Assembly (NCBI GenBank): GCA_963717085.1
Contig: CAVQVM010000022.1
Span: 120,775 to 184,774, forward strand
Direction: 5' to 3'
DNA: 64,000 nt
Origin: DASQUK01 sp963717085
GTDB taxonomy: Bacteria > Actinomycetota > Acidimicrobiia > Acidimicrobiales > VFJN01
Each line of letters opens with the position of its first letter. Position 1 is the stretch's first letter. The translations under genes were made by a program, and so were the position numbers. The notes below the pieces were generated by a model that had not been told where the DNA came from, ran no database searches, and was given only the letters and a program-made list of their open reading frames with translations. Shown here piece after piece: positions 27,979 to 38,000 of the stretch.

Positions 27979-28848
27979 ATGGCGATCGACATGACCGAGA
28001 TCGCCGTCGGCGCGCTCACCTTCGACGCCCTCGCCGACGGCCCCGAGGATGCCGAGCTCGTGCTGTTGCTGCACGGCTTCCCGCAGACGTCGGCGTCGTG
28101 GCGCGACCAGGTCACGGCGCTGGCCGCCGCCGGGTACCGGGCGGTCGCCCCCGACCAGCGGGGCTACTCGCCCCGGGCGCGGCCAACCGAGCTCGCCGCC
28201 TACGCCATGCCCGAGCTGGTGGGCGACGTCATCGGGTTCGCCGACGCGCTCGGGGCCGCGCGGTTCCACCTCGTCGGCCACGACTGGGGTGGGGCGGTTG
28301 CGTGGCACGTCGCCGCCCGCCATCCCGATCGGTTGCACACGCTGGCCGTGGTGTCGACCCCCCATCCCGCGGCGCTGCGGCGGGCCTATAGCGGCGACCT
28401 CGGGGGCGACCAGGCCGAGCGGTCCGGGTACATGGCGTTCTTCCGCCAGCCCGACTCGCAGGACCGCATGCTGGAGAACGACGCCGCCGTCTTCCGCCTG
28501 CTCTTCGCCGGGAGCGGCATGCCGGAGGGCCGGGAACGGCCCTACCTCGAGGCGCTGGGCACCCCGCAGGCGTTGGGTGCTGCGCTCAACTGGTACCGCG
28601 CGGCCTCGGTGGCCGATGCCGAGGGCCTCGGCCCGATCACGACCCCAACCCTGTACGTGTGGTCGACCGAAGACGTGGCGCTCGGCACCGAGGCCGCCGA
28701 GGCCACTGCGCAGTGCGTCGAGGGGCCCTACCACTTCGCCGTCATCGAGGGCGTCAGCCACTGGATCGCGGAGCAGGCGCCCGATCGGCTCAACCAGCTG
28801 CTGCTCGATCACATCTCGGCGTTCGGCGCATCCTCCGCGGCTCCCTGA
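27979..28848 (+). CDS. alpha/beta hydrolase, epoxide-hydrolase / dehalogenase type
   Basis: A 289-residue hydrolase. The nucleophile elbow is GHDWGGAVAW, with Asp rather than Ser, the mark of epoxide hydrolases and haloalkane dehalogenases. HGFPQTSASWRDQ gives the oxyanion hole, and the His lies in EGVSHWIAEQAP. Substrate unknown. ATG 27979 has AAGGATGAGCGG upstream. It is the third gene of a three-gene set with 26349 and 26868. Confidence 0.85.
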   Translation: MAIDMTEIAVGALTFDALADGPEDAELVLLLHGFPQTSASWRDQVTALAAAGYRAVAPDQRGYSPRARPTELAAYAMPELVGDVIGFADALGAARFHLVGHDWGGAVAWHVAARHPDRLHTLAVVSTPHPAALRRAYSGDLGGDQAERSGYMAFFRQPDSQDRMLENDAAVFRLLFAGSGMPEGRERPYLEALGTPQALGAALNWYRAASVADAEGLGPITTPTLYVWSTEDVALGTEAAEATAQCVEGPYHFAVIEGVSHWIAEQAPDRLNQLLLDHISAFGASSAAP

Positions 28849-28911
28849 CCACGTCTCGCGGCGCCGCCGCGCCGCGACCGCCATCCCACCGGCCGGTAGC
28901 CTGGGCGGCCA

Positions 28912-30327
28912 ATGTCGCCAACGCCACGTCTCCGGTTCGCGCCCTCACCCACGGGCTACCTGCACGTGGGCGGCGCGCGCGCGGCGCTGTTCAACTGGCT
29001 CGTCGCCCGCCGCGAGGGCGGCGTGATGTTGCTCCGCCTCGAGGACACCGACGTCGAGCGCAACCGCCCCGAGCTCACCGACAACATCTTCGAGATGATC
29101 GAATGGCTCGGCCTGGGGTGGGACGGGGACCCAGTTCGCCAGTCCGAGCGCTTCGACATGTACACGGCGGCAGCCGAGAAGCTCCTGGCCGAAGGGCGGG
29201 CCTATTGGTGCGACTGCACCCCCGAGCAGGTGCAGGCGAGGGCTCGCGAGCGGGGTGGGCCGCCCGGCTACGACGGATTCTGCCGTGACCGGGGGCTCGA
29301 GCGGGGACCCTCGACGGCACTCCGGTTCCGCACGCCCGACGAGGGGGCCACCGGCTTCGACGACCTCGTGCGCGGCCAGGTCACGTTCGAGAATGCCAAG
29401 CTCGAGGACTTCGTGCTGTTGCGGTCGAACGGCACCCCCACCTTCCTGCTCGCCAACATCGTTGACGACGCCGACATGGGCATCACCCACGTGGTGCGGG
29501 GCGAGGAGCACGTCAACGGCACGCCCAAGTACCTACTGATCGCCGAGGCGCTGGGCCTGGGATACCGCCCCGTGTTCGCCCACCTTCCGGTCCTGGTCAA
29601 CGAGCAGCGCAAGAAGCTGTCCAAGCGGCGCGACTCGGTGTCGGTGGCCGAGTTCCGTGACGAGGGGTACCTGCCCGAGGCGATGGTCAACTACCTCGCC
29701 ACCCTGGGCTGGGGGCCGCCGGACGGCGTGGAGATCCGGCCGCTGGCCGAGATCGTCGAGCTGTTTCGCCTGTCCGACGTGACGCAGTCGCCGGCGTTCT
29801 TCGACATTCGCAAGCTGCAGCACTTCAACGCCGAGTACATCCGCGCGCTCGACGGCGAGGCCTTCGTGGCCCGGGCCCGGCCGTTCTTCGTCCACGGTGA
29901 TGCCACGGAGCAGGTCCTGCGACCGATCGCCCCGTTGGTGCAGGAGCGGGTGCGGCTGCTGACGGAGGTAGAGCCGATGGTGGACTTTCTCCGGCTCGAG
30001 TCGATCGACGACGCCATCGACGAGGCATCGTGGGAGAAGGGCGTCGTGAAGCTGGGGGAGCGGGCGGCGGCCATGCTCGATGCCGCCTTCACCGAGCTGT
30101 CGCCGTGCGAGTGGAATGCCGCTGCGATCGAGGCGGCGCTGGACGCCGCGGCCCGGTCCGCCGGCTTCGTCAAGCCCGATGGCTCTGTCGACATGCGCCG
30201 GGCCCAGGCTCCGGTGCGAGTGGCGGTCACGGGCCGATCGGTCGGCCCACCCTTGTACGAGTCGCTGGCGGTGCTGGGGCGTGAGCGCACCCTCGACCGG
30301 CTCCGAGCGGCGCGGGGGAAGCTCTGA
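28912..30327 (+). CDS. gltX: glutamyl-tRNA synthetase
   Basis: Charges tRNA-Glu, and in species lacking GlnRS also tRNA-Gln for later amidation. The 471-residue class I synthetase has FAPSPTGYLHVGGARAALFN (HIGH motif) and KLSKRRDSVSV (KMSKS motif), with a Cys-bearing insertion WCDCTPEQVQARARERGG. TAGCCT (28897-28902) lies 9 nt before the ATG and no ribosome-binding site is present, so translation is probably leaderless. The upstream 60 bp hold a GC-rich dyad. Confidence 0.95.
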   Translation: MSPTPRLRFAPSPTGYLHVGGARAALFNWLVARREGGVMLLRLEDTDVERNRPELTDNIFEMIEWLGLGWDGDPVRQSERFDMYTAAAEKLLAEGRAYWCDCTPEQVQARARERGGPPGYDGFCRDRGLERGPSTALRFRTPDEGATGFDDLVRGQVTFENAKLEDFVLLRSNGTPTFLLANIVDDADMGITHVVRGEEHVNGTPKYLLIAEALGLGYRPVFAHLPVLVNEQRKKLSKRRDSVSVAEFRDEGYLPEAMVNYLATLGWGPPDGVEIRPLAEIVELFRLSDVTQSPAFFDIRKLQHFNAEYIRALDGEAFVARARPFFVHGDATEQVLRPIAPLVQERVRLLTEVEPMVDFLRLESIDDAIDEASWEKGVVKLGERAAAMLDAAFTELSPCEWNAAAIEAALDAAARSAGFVKPDGSVDMRRAQAPVRVAVTGRSVGPPLYESLAVLGRERTLDRLRAARGKL

Positions 30328-30331
30328 TCCC

Positions 30332-31003
30332 GTGACATTCACGCTCCGGGCGCGCGAGGGGAAGCGCGCCGGGAACCGCCCCACCGGGCGTTCGCGCCGC
30401 CGGCGTTATCTGTGGCGGGGCCTGCTCCTGGTCGGCGCGCTGCTCGTCGCCTACGTCGGGGTGACGTTCGTCCAGGTGTGGCTGGCGAGCCGGCGCGACG
30501 GCGCCCGGTCGGCCGAGGCCATCGTGGTGCTGGGGGCGGCGCAGTACGACTGCCGGCCGTCGCCCGTTCTGGAGGAGCGTCTTGACCACGCGCTCGAGCT
30601 CTACGAAGGGGGCACCGCCGGAACCATCGTCGTGACCGGGGGCAAGCAGGAGGGCGACCGCTGCACCGAGGCCAGCGCGAGCGCCGACTACCTGCTGCAG
30701 GCGGGTGTCCCCGACGCCGACGTGCTGCGCGAGGTCCAGGGCACCAGCACGTGGGAGTCGCTGGCGGCGTCGGCCCGCATCCTGCGCGACCAGGGGATGA
30801 CCGATGTCGTGCTCGTCACCGACGGCTACCACGCCCTCCGGGTCAAGGCCATCGCCGACGAGTTGGGCCTCGACGCCTCGGTGTCGCCGAGCGGCAACCG
30901 CGGGTCCGTGCGCGACTACGCCGAGGAGACGGCCGCCGTAGCCGTGGGACGCATCATCGGCTTCCGGCGCCTGGTCGACCTCGAGCCGCAGGCCCCGGAC
31001 TGA
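30332..31003 (+). CDS. YdcF/SanA-family (DUF218) membrane protein
   Basis: A 223-residue protein with a basic N-terminus, one transmembrane helix (LWRGLLLVGALLVAYVGVTF) and an extracytoplasmic DUF218 domain: AIVVLGAAQYDCRPSPVLEE, VVTGGKQEGD, STWESLAASARIL, VTDGYHALR. The family is linked to envelope barrier and polysaccharide homeostasis (ElyC, SanA). GTG 30332 follows the gltX stop by four bases, so cotranscription is likely. Confidence 0.82.
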   Translation: MTFTLRAREGKRAGNRPTGRSRRRRYLWRGLLLVGALLVAYVGVTFVQVWLASRRDGARSAEAIVVLGAAQYDCRPSPVLEERLDHALELYEGGTAGTIVVTGGKQEGDRCTEASASADYLLQAGVPDADVLREVQGTSTWESLAASARILRDQGMTDVVLVTDGYHALRVKAIADELGLDASVSPSGNRGSVRDYAEETAAVAVGRIIGFRRLVDLEPQAPD

Positions 31004-31015
31004 CGGCGCCCGGGG

Positions 31016-31489
31016 TCAGGCAGCGTCATAGGCCGCCTGCAGCTCGGCGACGACGAGCTTGCGCATGCCGAGCATCGCCTTGATGACGGCCTGAGACTTG
31101 GCGGGGTCGGGATCGCTGGCGAGCTCGCCGAGGGCGGCCGGAACGACCTGCCAGGACAGCCCGAAGCGGTCCTTGAGCCAACCGCACGGGCCTTCCTCGC
31201 CGCCCTCGCTCAGCCTGGTCCAGTAGTGGTCGACCTCGTCCTGGTCGGCGCAGTCGACGACGAAGGAGACCGCCTCGTTGAACGTGAACTCCGGGCCGCC
31301 GTTGAGCGCCATGAACGGGTGCCCGTCCAGCTCGAAGTCGACGGTCATGACCGAGCCCGCGGGTCGCGGGCCGGCGTCCCCGTAGCGGGACACGTTGACG
31401 ATGCGGGAGTTGGGGAAGACCGAGACGTAGAAGTTGGCGGCGTCCTCGCCTTCGGTGTCGAACCAGAGGCAGGAGGTGAGTTTCGGCAT
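31016..31489 (-). CDS. VOC-superfamily protein (PhnB-like)
   Basis: A glyoxalase/bleomycin-resistance fold protein of the PhnB / 3-demethylubiquinone methyltransferase-like group (PF06983 type): LTSCLWFDTEGEDAANFYVS, FPNSRIVNVSRYG, DFELDGHPFMALNGGPEF and FGLSWQVVPAAL. These proteins bind small molecules through a metal site, but the substrate is unknown. ATG 31489 matches the usual start (PKLTSCLWFD); a GTG three codons upstream is possible. It is convergent with the DUF218 gene. Confidence 0.85.
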   Translation of the reverse strand: MPKLTSCLWFDTEGEDAANFYVSVFPNSRIVNVSRYGDAGPRPAGSVMTVDFELDGHPFMALNGGPEFTFNEAVSFVVDCADQDEVDHYWTRLSEGGEEGPCGWLKDRFGLSWQVVPAALGELASDPDPAKSQAVIKAMLGMRKLVVAELQAAYDAA

Positions 31490-31661
31490 CGGGTGCACCG
31501 TCCCTTCGGCGTGGGTGATTTGGCAGACGTCACATATGACGACGCGAGCCGCCGCGACTCATCGGCGCCCCGGACCCAGTCTCGGGTCGCGACGACGTGT
31601 CGGTGGCGGGCGATCGCTGGTGCGATCGTCCGCGCTGGCCGGGTAGGGTGTCGGTCCGCCT

Positions 31662-31733
31662 TCGGGGGTGGTGTAATCGGTAACACAGCAGGTTCTGGCC
31701 CTGTCATTGGGGGTTCGAGTCCTCCCCCCCGAG
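31662..31733 (+). tRNA. tRNA-Gln (anticodon CTG)
   Basis: A full cloverleaf can be folded: acceptor TCGGGGG/CCCCCGA, D stem GTGT/ACAC, anticodon stem GCAGG/CCTGT with loop TTCTGGC (anticodon CTG), T stem GGGGG/CCTCC with loop TTCGAGT, discriminator G at 31733. CCA is not encoded. The integrase cluster starts about 130 bp downstream, so its 3' end is the probable attachment site. Confidence 0.93.
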
Positions 31734-31864
31734 CTCACGCTTGATGAAGAAATCGCAGGTCAGCGCTCTGCGCGGCCTGCGATTTCTGCGTGACAGGGGC
31801 CGACATTCCGTCCGTGGTCACACTTTGGTCACGGAAAATCGCGAACCGTTGCGCGCGGCGTGCG

Positions 31865-32026
31865 CTACTGCGGCGTCGGCGCGTGTCGGCGCTGGAACTC
31901 CTCCAGCGCCTCCGCCGTGACGTACACGAGGCCGTCATCACCCTTTGCGGCAGGCAGCTCGCCGTCGAGGATCAGCCCGTAGACCTCTGCGCCGTCCACT
32001 CCGAGGCGGCGGGCGACCTCGGGCAC
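31865..32026 (-). CDS. excisionase-like HTH protein (53 aa)
   Basis: A short reading from GTG 32026 gives PEVARRLGVDGAEVYGLIL, then DGELPAAKGDDGLVYVTAEA, the pattern of MerR-like HTH_17 excisionases. It lies between the tRNA and the integrase, the usual xis position. The frame has no earlier start, so it is unusually short and could be a truncated form. Confidence 0.55.
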   Translation of the reverse strand: MPEVARRLGVDGAEVYGLILDGELPAAKGDDGLVYVTAEALEEFQRRHAPTPQ

Positions 32027-32065
32027 CCGAAGGGCGCGTGCGGGATCGACATCACGGTACCCCCG

Positions 32066-32239
32066 TCACAGGTCCGGAAGGTCGGGCAAGAGCTTCTCCA
32101 CGATGATGCGAGCCGCTTCCTCGATGCGGGCTCTGACCGCGTCGGCCGCGTCCTCCATCGCCGGGTCCAAGGCGACTTTCGCCTCGTCGCGGCTGAGGCT
32201 GATCTTGTCGGGGATCGACCCGCCGAAGGGCTCGCTCAC
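32066..32239 (-). CDS. small protein coupled to the integrase (57 aa)
   Basis: GTG 32237-32239 overlaps the integrase stop codon (GTGA), so translation is coupled. The product is helical and acidic (KISLSRDEAKVALDPAMEDA, DAVRARIEEAARIIVEKLLP). I do not recognise it; a recombination directionality or accessory factor is one option. Confidence 0.5.
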   Translation of the reverse strand: MSEPFGGSIPDKISLSRDEAKVALDPAMEDAADAVRARIEEAARIIVEKLLPDLPDL

Positions 32240-33477
32240 GCCGGGCCGAAGATGAGAGCCGCCACCTTCTCCGCGGCATCTGACTGCATCCCCTTGATGA
32301 CGTGCTGGTAGGTCTGCCAGGTGATCAGCGGGCTCGAGTGCCCTAGCCGCTCCGAGACGATGCGGACGTCGACGCCGGCCACGAGAGCGAGCGTTGCCCA
32401 CGTGTGCCGTAGGTCGTGGAGCCGGATACGGGGAAGCTCGTCGCGGTATGGCAATCGTGCGAGCGTCCGGTCGAACATCTTCGAGAAGTACTCGGGCTGG
32501 TACGGCCGGCCGTCAGGTCGGCAGAACACGAGGTCGTTGTCTTCGTACGCGGATCCGACGAGGAGGCGCTCTTCGGCCTGGTGGGCCCGCCACGTTCGCA
32601 GCGCGGCGAGGGTCTGCCGGTCGAGCTCGATCACCCGGGCCCGACCCGTCTTCGTCCACGGCTTGATCCGGGCTTCCCGACCGTGCCCGTCGGCCTTTCG
32701 GAGCGGCACGACGGTCTGACGGATCGCCGCTGTCGCTTCGTCGAAGGAGATGTCGCGCCAGCGGAGGCCGAGCGCTTCGCCCCGCCGACAGCCGCTCGTC
32801 GCCAGGAACAGCCAGACGAAGTGGAACCGGTGGCGGGCGCGCGTGAACTCGGGCTCGGGGCCATCCGGTCCGCCGTCGCGCTCGCTCAGCTCGAGGAACC
32901 GCCGCAGCTGTTCCCGCGACCACACGGTCATCTCGGGCGCCTTCGCTGAACGTGCCGACGGCGGATTCGCCTGATCAGCCGGGTTGACCGGGATGCGCCG
33001 CCACTTGACCGCATCGTCGAGGGCGCCGTGGAGGATGGCGTGGATGTAGCGCACGGTTCGGGGCGACAGCCCGCCGGGTCGGCCGTCCCGTCGGCCTCCG
33101 GCGAGGAGGTTCGCGTAGAGCCTGTTGAGCGAGCCGGCGTCGATGGTCTGGAGCTGAGCGCCACCCAGGTACGGGACGACATGAAGGCGGACCTTCCGCT
33201 CGTAGTCCTCCCACGTCGACTCCTCGAGCTCCCTCCTCATCGCCGGCAACCAGTCGTCGACAAGGAAGGCGCGGAACGTCTGGCGCTGCGGCGCGACGAA
33301 GGTCCCTCTCCGCGCCGCGCTCCGCAGCTCGTCCAGCGCCTCGAGCGCCGCCTTCTTCGTGGGAAACCCACGGCGCTTGGCCTGACGGCGCCTCCCGCGC
33401 ACATCCGGTGGCAGATCGACAACGAACCACCACGTCCCCGTCTTCGGGTCCTTCCTCGGCGCTGCGGTCGTCGACAC
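32236..33477 (-). CDS. int: site-specific tyrosine recombinase / integrase
   Basis: Integrase of 413 aa with an N-terminal arm-binding domain (TGTWWFVVDLPPDVRGRRRQ), a core-binding SAM-like domain (FLVDDWLPAMRRELEESTWE) and the catalytic domain. Catalytic residues are seen in SGCRRGEALGLRW (Arg), RLHDLRHTWATL (His-x-x-Arg), LGHSSPLITWQTYQHV (His and the nucleophilic Tyr). It should integrate the element at the adjacent tRNA-Gln. It is read with the XRE gene upstream (3-bp gap) and the small ORF downstream. Confidence 0.93.
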   Translation of the reverse strand: MSTTAAPRKDPKTGTWWFVVDLPPDVRGRRRQAKRRGFPTKKAALEALDELRSAARRGTFVAPQRQTFRAFLVDDWLPAMRRELEESTWEDYERKVRLHVVPYLGGAQLQTIDAGSLNRLYANLLAGGRRDGRPGGLSPRTVRYIHAILHGALDDAVKWRRIPVNPADQANPPSARSAKAPEMTVWSREQLRRFLELSERDGGPDGPEPEFTRARHRFHFVWLFLATSGCRRGEALGLRWRDISFDEATAAIRQTVVPLRKADGHGREARIKPWTKTGRARVIELDRQTLAALRTWRAHQAEERLLVGSAYEDNDLVFCRPDGRPYQPEYFSKMFDRTLARLPYRDELPRIRLHDLRHTWATLALVAGVDVRIVSERLGHSSPLITWQTYQHVIKGMQSDAAEKVAALIFGPA

Positions 33478-33480
33478 CGC

Positions 33481-34242
33481 TTACCCCCGCTTGGTCTTTC
33501 GTCGGCTGGCGGGCGGTGTCGTGCCGTCCGCGATGTCGGCCCGTGCCGCTTCGTCCATCGTGCCGGCTGATGCCGTCTCGTCCGCCGCCGAGCGGTGCTC
33601 GGGTGATGTGACGAAGTCCTCGTCGTGGGTGTGCTCGGCGACAAAGCCGCGGATGCCGACCTGGCGGAGGTGGTCGACGAGCCGGCCGAGTTCGTCGACG
33701 GCGGTGTCGAAGCTGTCGGCGTGCTCGTCGAGCAGCGCGAGGAGCAGCTCCTTGCGGCGTTCGCGGTAGCTCCACTGGCGGGCCCGGCTGGGGGTGCCGG
33801 TGATGCGTTCGACGGCTTCGTCGGCTGAGCTCGGCTCGGTGATGCCGTGCTCGCGGAGCCGTGCGTAGACGGGCTCGAGCTGGTCGGGGCGCCCGAGCAG
33901 CCAGCTGTAGAGCTCGTCCACTTGGCGGGTGGTGCCGCGCATCAGCCGGTGGTCGCCGGGAGGCGGGAGCAGGAACCACAGCATCGGCAGGTCGAAAACC
34001 ATGGCGAAGACGAGGAGCTCGTGGGCGTCGAACTCGCGGCGGCGTTCGCCGTCCCAGGCGCGTTCGATGGCCGAGACGCTGGCCTGAGTTAGCCGCTGGC
34101 CGAGGTAGGGCTCCATGCGGGCGGCGAACTGCTCCTGGGTCCAGCCCCGCAGCTCGCGGGCGGCGCGCACGTTGTAGGCCACGACCTGGTTGAGGTCGAC
34201 CTCAGGCAGAGGAGGCGGCTCTGGTGCGCGGCGTCGGGGCAC
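33481..34242 (-). CDS. XRE-family regulator of the element
   Basis: A 253-residue protein with an N-terminal lambda-repressor-type HTH (NVRAARELRGWTQEQFAARM, RLTQASVSAIERAWDG), a hydrophobic middle (FAMVFDLPMLWFLLPPPGDH) and a long helical C-terminal part. TACTCT (minus strand 34250-34255) lies 7 nt before the GTG, so it is probably leaderless. It heads the int cluster and is divergent from the HTH/relaxase side, the normal place for the control protein of an integrative element. Confidence 0.82.
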   Translation of the reverse strand: MPRRRAPEPPPLPEVDLNQVVAYNVRAARELRGWTQEQFAARMEPYLGQRLTQASVSAIERAWDGERRREFDAHELLVFAMVFDLPMLWFLLPPPGDHRLMRGTTRQVDELYSWLLGRPDQLEPVYARLREHGITEPSSADEAVERITGTPSRARQWSYRERRKELLLALLDEHADSFDTAVDELGRLVDHLRQVGIRGFVAEHTHDEDFVTSPEHRSAADETASAGTMDEAARADIADGTTPPASRRKTKRG

Positions 34243-34347
34243 GCGCCAGAGAGTACATCACTTACAGACCGTGCTGATACTTCCTCCGAGCATTGTCACC
34301 CTGGTACTATCTGCTGCCAGTCCTCGCAACGTTTGGAGGTTGTGGAG

Positions 34348-34728
34348 ATGTGCGAGCAGGTCCCGGCTCTGCTGACCGTCGAAGAGGCGGCTGTCCTGCT
34401 CCGCGTCGGACGCACGAAGGCGTACGCAATGACGCAGGAGTGGCGCGCGTCCGGTGCGCGCTCCGGCCTGCCCGTCGTCGACTTCGGCAACGTGCTGCGC
34501 GTGCCGAGGCAAGCGCTGGAGGAGCTGCTGGGTGTCGACCTGACAACCGTCGGGGAGGTCCAAGCACAGGTGGCCCGAGCGCCCGCCGTAGAGCGCGCTG
34601 GCGCCGCTGCTGCCGACGGGAGCGCCCGAGGCGTTCAGGACTCGGCCCCAGTGGCCGCTTCGGTGGCGAAGCACAAGAGGGGGGCGCGGCGCGTTCCCCC
34701 GGCGCAGGCAGCGCTGTTCGACGCATGA
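34348..34728 (+). CDS. helix-turn-helix (MerR/excisionase-like) protein
   Basis: A 126-residue protein. Residues ~8-65 are a HTH_17-type domain: PALLTVEEAAVLLRVGRTKA, then GLPVVDFGNVLRVPRQALEE. The rest is an Ala/Arg-rich tail. ATG 34348 has GGAGG at 34335-34339, eight bases upstream. It precedes the relaxase and may regulate transfer or replication of the element, as similar genes do in actinobacterial integrative plasmids. Confidence 0.75.
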   Translation: MCEQVPALLTVEEAAVLLRVGRTKAYAMTQEWRASGARSGLPVVDFGNVLRVPRQALEELLGVDLTTVGEVQAQVARAPAVERAGAAAADGSARGVQDSAPVAASVAKHKRGARRVPPAQAALFDA

Positions 34729-34868
34729 GCGCGGGCCGTCGGTGACGCGTCGATCCCCCGGCGTGGAGGCCACCGTGACGCCGTCGCGAACGGAGTCCGC
34801 CCATCGCGCGTGCGCCAACGGCCACCCGGCAGACTCATGCAACGCGACGAACCGGCACGCATCCAAGC

Positions 34869-34957
34869 GCCGGAACCCGCGAAGCCGAGCAGCGCGCAAC
34901 CGGCGAAGGCCGGAACCCGCAAAGCCGAGCAGACCCGAACCCGCGAGACCGAGGAAC
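34869..34957. repeat. degenerate tandem repeat upstream of the relaxase
   Basis: Three copies of a unit like CGGAACCCGC(G/A)AAGCCGAGCA start at about 34870, 34910 and 34935. The region 34729-35082 otherwise has no supported gene. Direct repeats just upstream of a relaxase may be part of an oriT, but this is only positional. Confidence 0.4.
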
Positions 34958-35082
34958 CCGGAAGTCCGGAACACGGAGCGCCGGAACGCCGAGCCCGAGG
35001 ATCGGCGCAGACATTGGCACCCTGCGGTGCCGGGATCTCGGGCCGCCGTCCCGGCGGCCCGCCGCCTCGTCGGTGGTGGCCG

Positions 35083-38000
35083 ATGCTGAGCCGGGGGAAG
35101 GTGACCCCTGCGACCGTGTCTTACTACACGGACACGGTCGCGCGCGGGCTGGATGACTACTACGCGGGCCGAGGCGAAGCTCCGGGCGGTGGGTCGGCCG
35201 CGGCTCGGCCGCAGCCGGCCTGAGCGGGGAGGTCGCAGCGGAGGAGCTGGTGCGCCTGTTCGACGGCGTCCACCCGCGGACGGGGGAGTCCCTGGGCGAG
35301 GCGTATCGGGTGCGGGACGGCGCGGATCGGGTGACCGGGTGGGACCTGACGTTCTCGGCGCCGAAGTCCGTGTCGGCGTTGTGGGCCACGGTCGGCGGCG
35401 AGGTCGGCATGGAGGTGCGCGACGCCCACGACGCCGCGGTGGCCGCGGCGCTCGACTATCTGGAGGACCACGCCGCCTTCAGCCGCCAGGGCAAGGCGGG
35501 AGTGCGCCAGGTCGACAGCGAGGGACTTCTCGCGGCGGCGTTCGTGCATCGTTCGTCGCGGGCCGGTGACCCGCAGCTGCACACCCATGTCCTGGTTTCC
35601 GGACGGGTGCGCTGCGCCGACGGGGTGTGGCGGGCGCTTGACTCGCGGGCGCTGCACCGCGAGCTGAAGACCGCCGGCATGGTGTACCAGGCGGGGCTGC
35701 GGGTGGAGCTCGCGAACCGGCTCGGCGTGGCGTGGACGCCGGTGGACCGCCACGGTCAGGCGGAGGTCGTCGGTGTCCCGAACGAGCTGCGTGCCCTGTT
35801 CTCGAAGCGGGCAACCGCGGTGGAGGCGCGGGCTCGGGAGCTGATCGCCGAGGCCGAGGCGAAGCTGGGTCGGGAGTTGACCCCGAAGGGACGCCGGCGC
35901 ATCTACGAGGTGGCCGTTCTCGAGACCCGCACGGCCAAAGAACACGGCGGCGAGCTCGATGAGGGGTTGTTCGACCGGTGGCGGTCCGAAGCCATCGCCG
36001 CCGGCTGTGACCCCGAGCGGTGGTTCGGGGCGGTGCTGCGACCGCCAGCAGCTGCCGTACCCCGAGCGGTCGGTGGTCGTTGCCGAGGTCCTCGATGAGC
36101 TGTCGATGACGGTGTCGACCTGGAAACGAACCGACGTCGTGCGCCAGGTCGCCCGCAGGACACCGCAAGACCTCGGCGAGCGCGGCCGCCTCCCGGTCGT
36201 GGATCGAGACCATGACCGACGAGGTCCTTGCTCATCCTACGATCGTTCGCTTGGCGGCCCCCGAGCCGGCGCCGCCGGCCGATCTGCGCCGCCGTGACGG
36301 CCGGTCGGTGTTCGAGCGCCACGGCGCCGTCCGCTACACCACGCACGCCACCCTGGCCATCGAGCAGGAGGTCATCGACATCGTCACCGCCGGCCGCCGT
36401 GCAGGCCGTGGCGTCGCCGACGCTGACGCCGTGCAGCGATCGATCGCGAGCGCCGGGCTGGGCGAGGACCAGGCAGCGGCGGTACGGGCCGTGACCCTCG
36501 ATGGCCACGCGGTGGCGTGTGTCGTCGGGCCTGCGGGGACCGGGAAGTCACGCACCATGGGCGCTGCGGCCGACGCGTGGCAAGCGTCCGGCGTGCCCGT
36601 ACGCGGCTTGGCGGTGTCGGCGGTTGCCGCCGGTGTGCTGCAGGCGGAGGCCGGCGTGGCTGCGGACACCGTCGCCAAGTTGCTGTTCGAACACGATCGT
36701 CCCGGCGCGGCCAACGACGGCTGGCGACTCCGCCGTGGGGAGGTCGTGGTGGTCGACGAGGCCAGCATGGTCGCCAGCCGCGACCTGGCCCGCCTCGCCC
36801 AGCTCGCCCACCGGGCCGAGGCCAAGCTCGTCCTGGTCGGGGACTACGCCCAGCTCGGCGCCGTCGAGGCCGGCGGGCTCTTCCGCCTCCTCGCCGACAT
36901 CAACGCGGTCGAGCTCTCGGGTGTGCGGCGCTTCTCCGCTGCATGGGAGCGAGACGCCAGCCTGCGCCTCCGCGCCCGCGACCCTGCGGTCATCGTCGAG
37001 TACGACCGACACGGGCGAGTCACGGGCTGCGATCGGCTCGGCGCCCTCGACGCCGCCTTCACCGCCTGGCACGACGCCCGCGGTGTCGGCGCGTCCGTGG
37101 TCATCTGCGCCACCGACAACGCCACCGTCGCCGGCATCGCTCGGCGCATCCGCGCCGCCCGAGTCGCGGCCGGTGAGGTCGAGCCAGCCGGGATCGCCGC
37201 CGCCCACGGCCAGACCGTCGGTGTGGGCGACGAGATCGTCACGACCCGGAATGACCGCCGCCTGATGACCAGCGCCGGTGCGTGGGTCCGCAACGGCGAC
37301 CGCTGGACGGTCGCCGCCCGCCATGGTGACGGCTCGATCACCGTGTCCCATCTCGCCGGACACGGTCGCGTCGTACTGCCCGCCGACTACGTCAACCAGG
37401 ACGTCTCGCTCGCGTACGCGCTCACTGTGCACAAGGCCCAAGGCGTAACGGTCGATCGCGCCGTGCTGATCGCCGACGAGGCCACCACCGCCGAAGCGCT
37501 CTACGTCGGCATGACACGCGGCCGTCACGACAACACCGCGCTCGTCGTGTGCGATCAGCTCGACGACGAGCACCGGGAAACGCCACCGACGGCCGCCGAT
37601 GTCCTCACCGCCGCCCTCGGCCGGGTGTCGGCCGAGCAGGCCGCGCTCGACGCCCTGCGGGCGACGCTCGCTGCCTCGGAGTCGCTCGCCGTGCTCGCGC
37701 CCCGGCTGGCCAACCTCGACGCATGGATCGCCCGCGAGAGACCACCCGACCCGACCATCGAGCTACAGCGACTCGCAGCCCGCCGCCAGCGTCTCGAGCA
37801 GCACACCCGGCCCGGCATGCTGACCCGGTCCCGCCGAGACGACCGCCGACTCCTCCAAGGTCTCCACGAACGCCAACGCGAACTCGAAGCGATGGCAGAA
37901 CGACGCGCCGCCTGGCTCGAACAACACGCTGACACCTTCGTCTACCGCCACCACCTCGCCGCGTCAGGTGGCCGACCGGCGCGCCGCGCTCGCCGCCGAA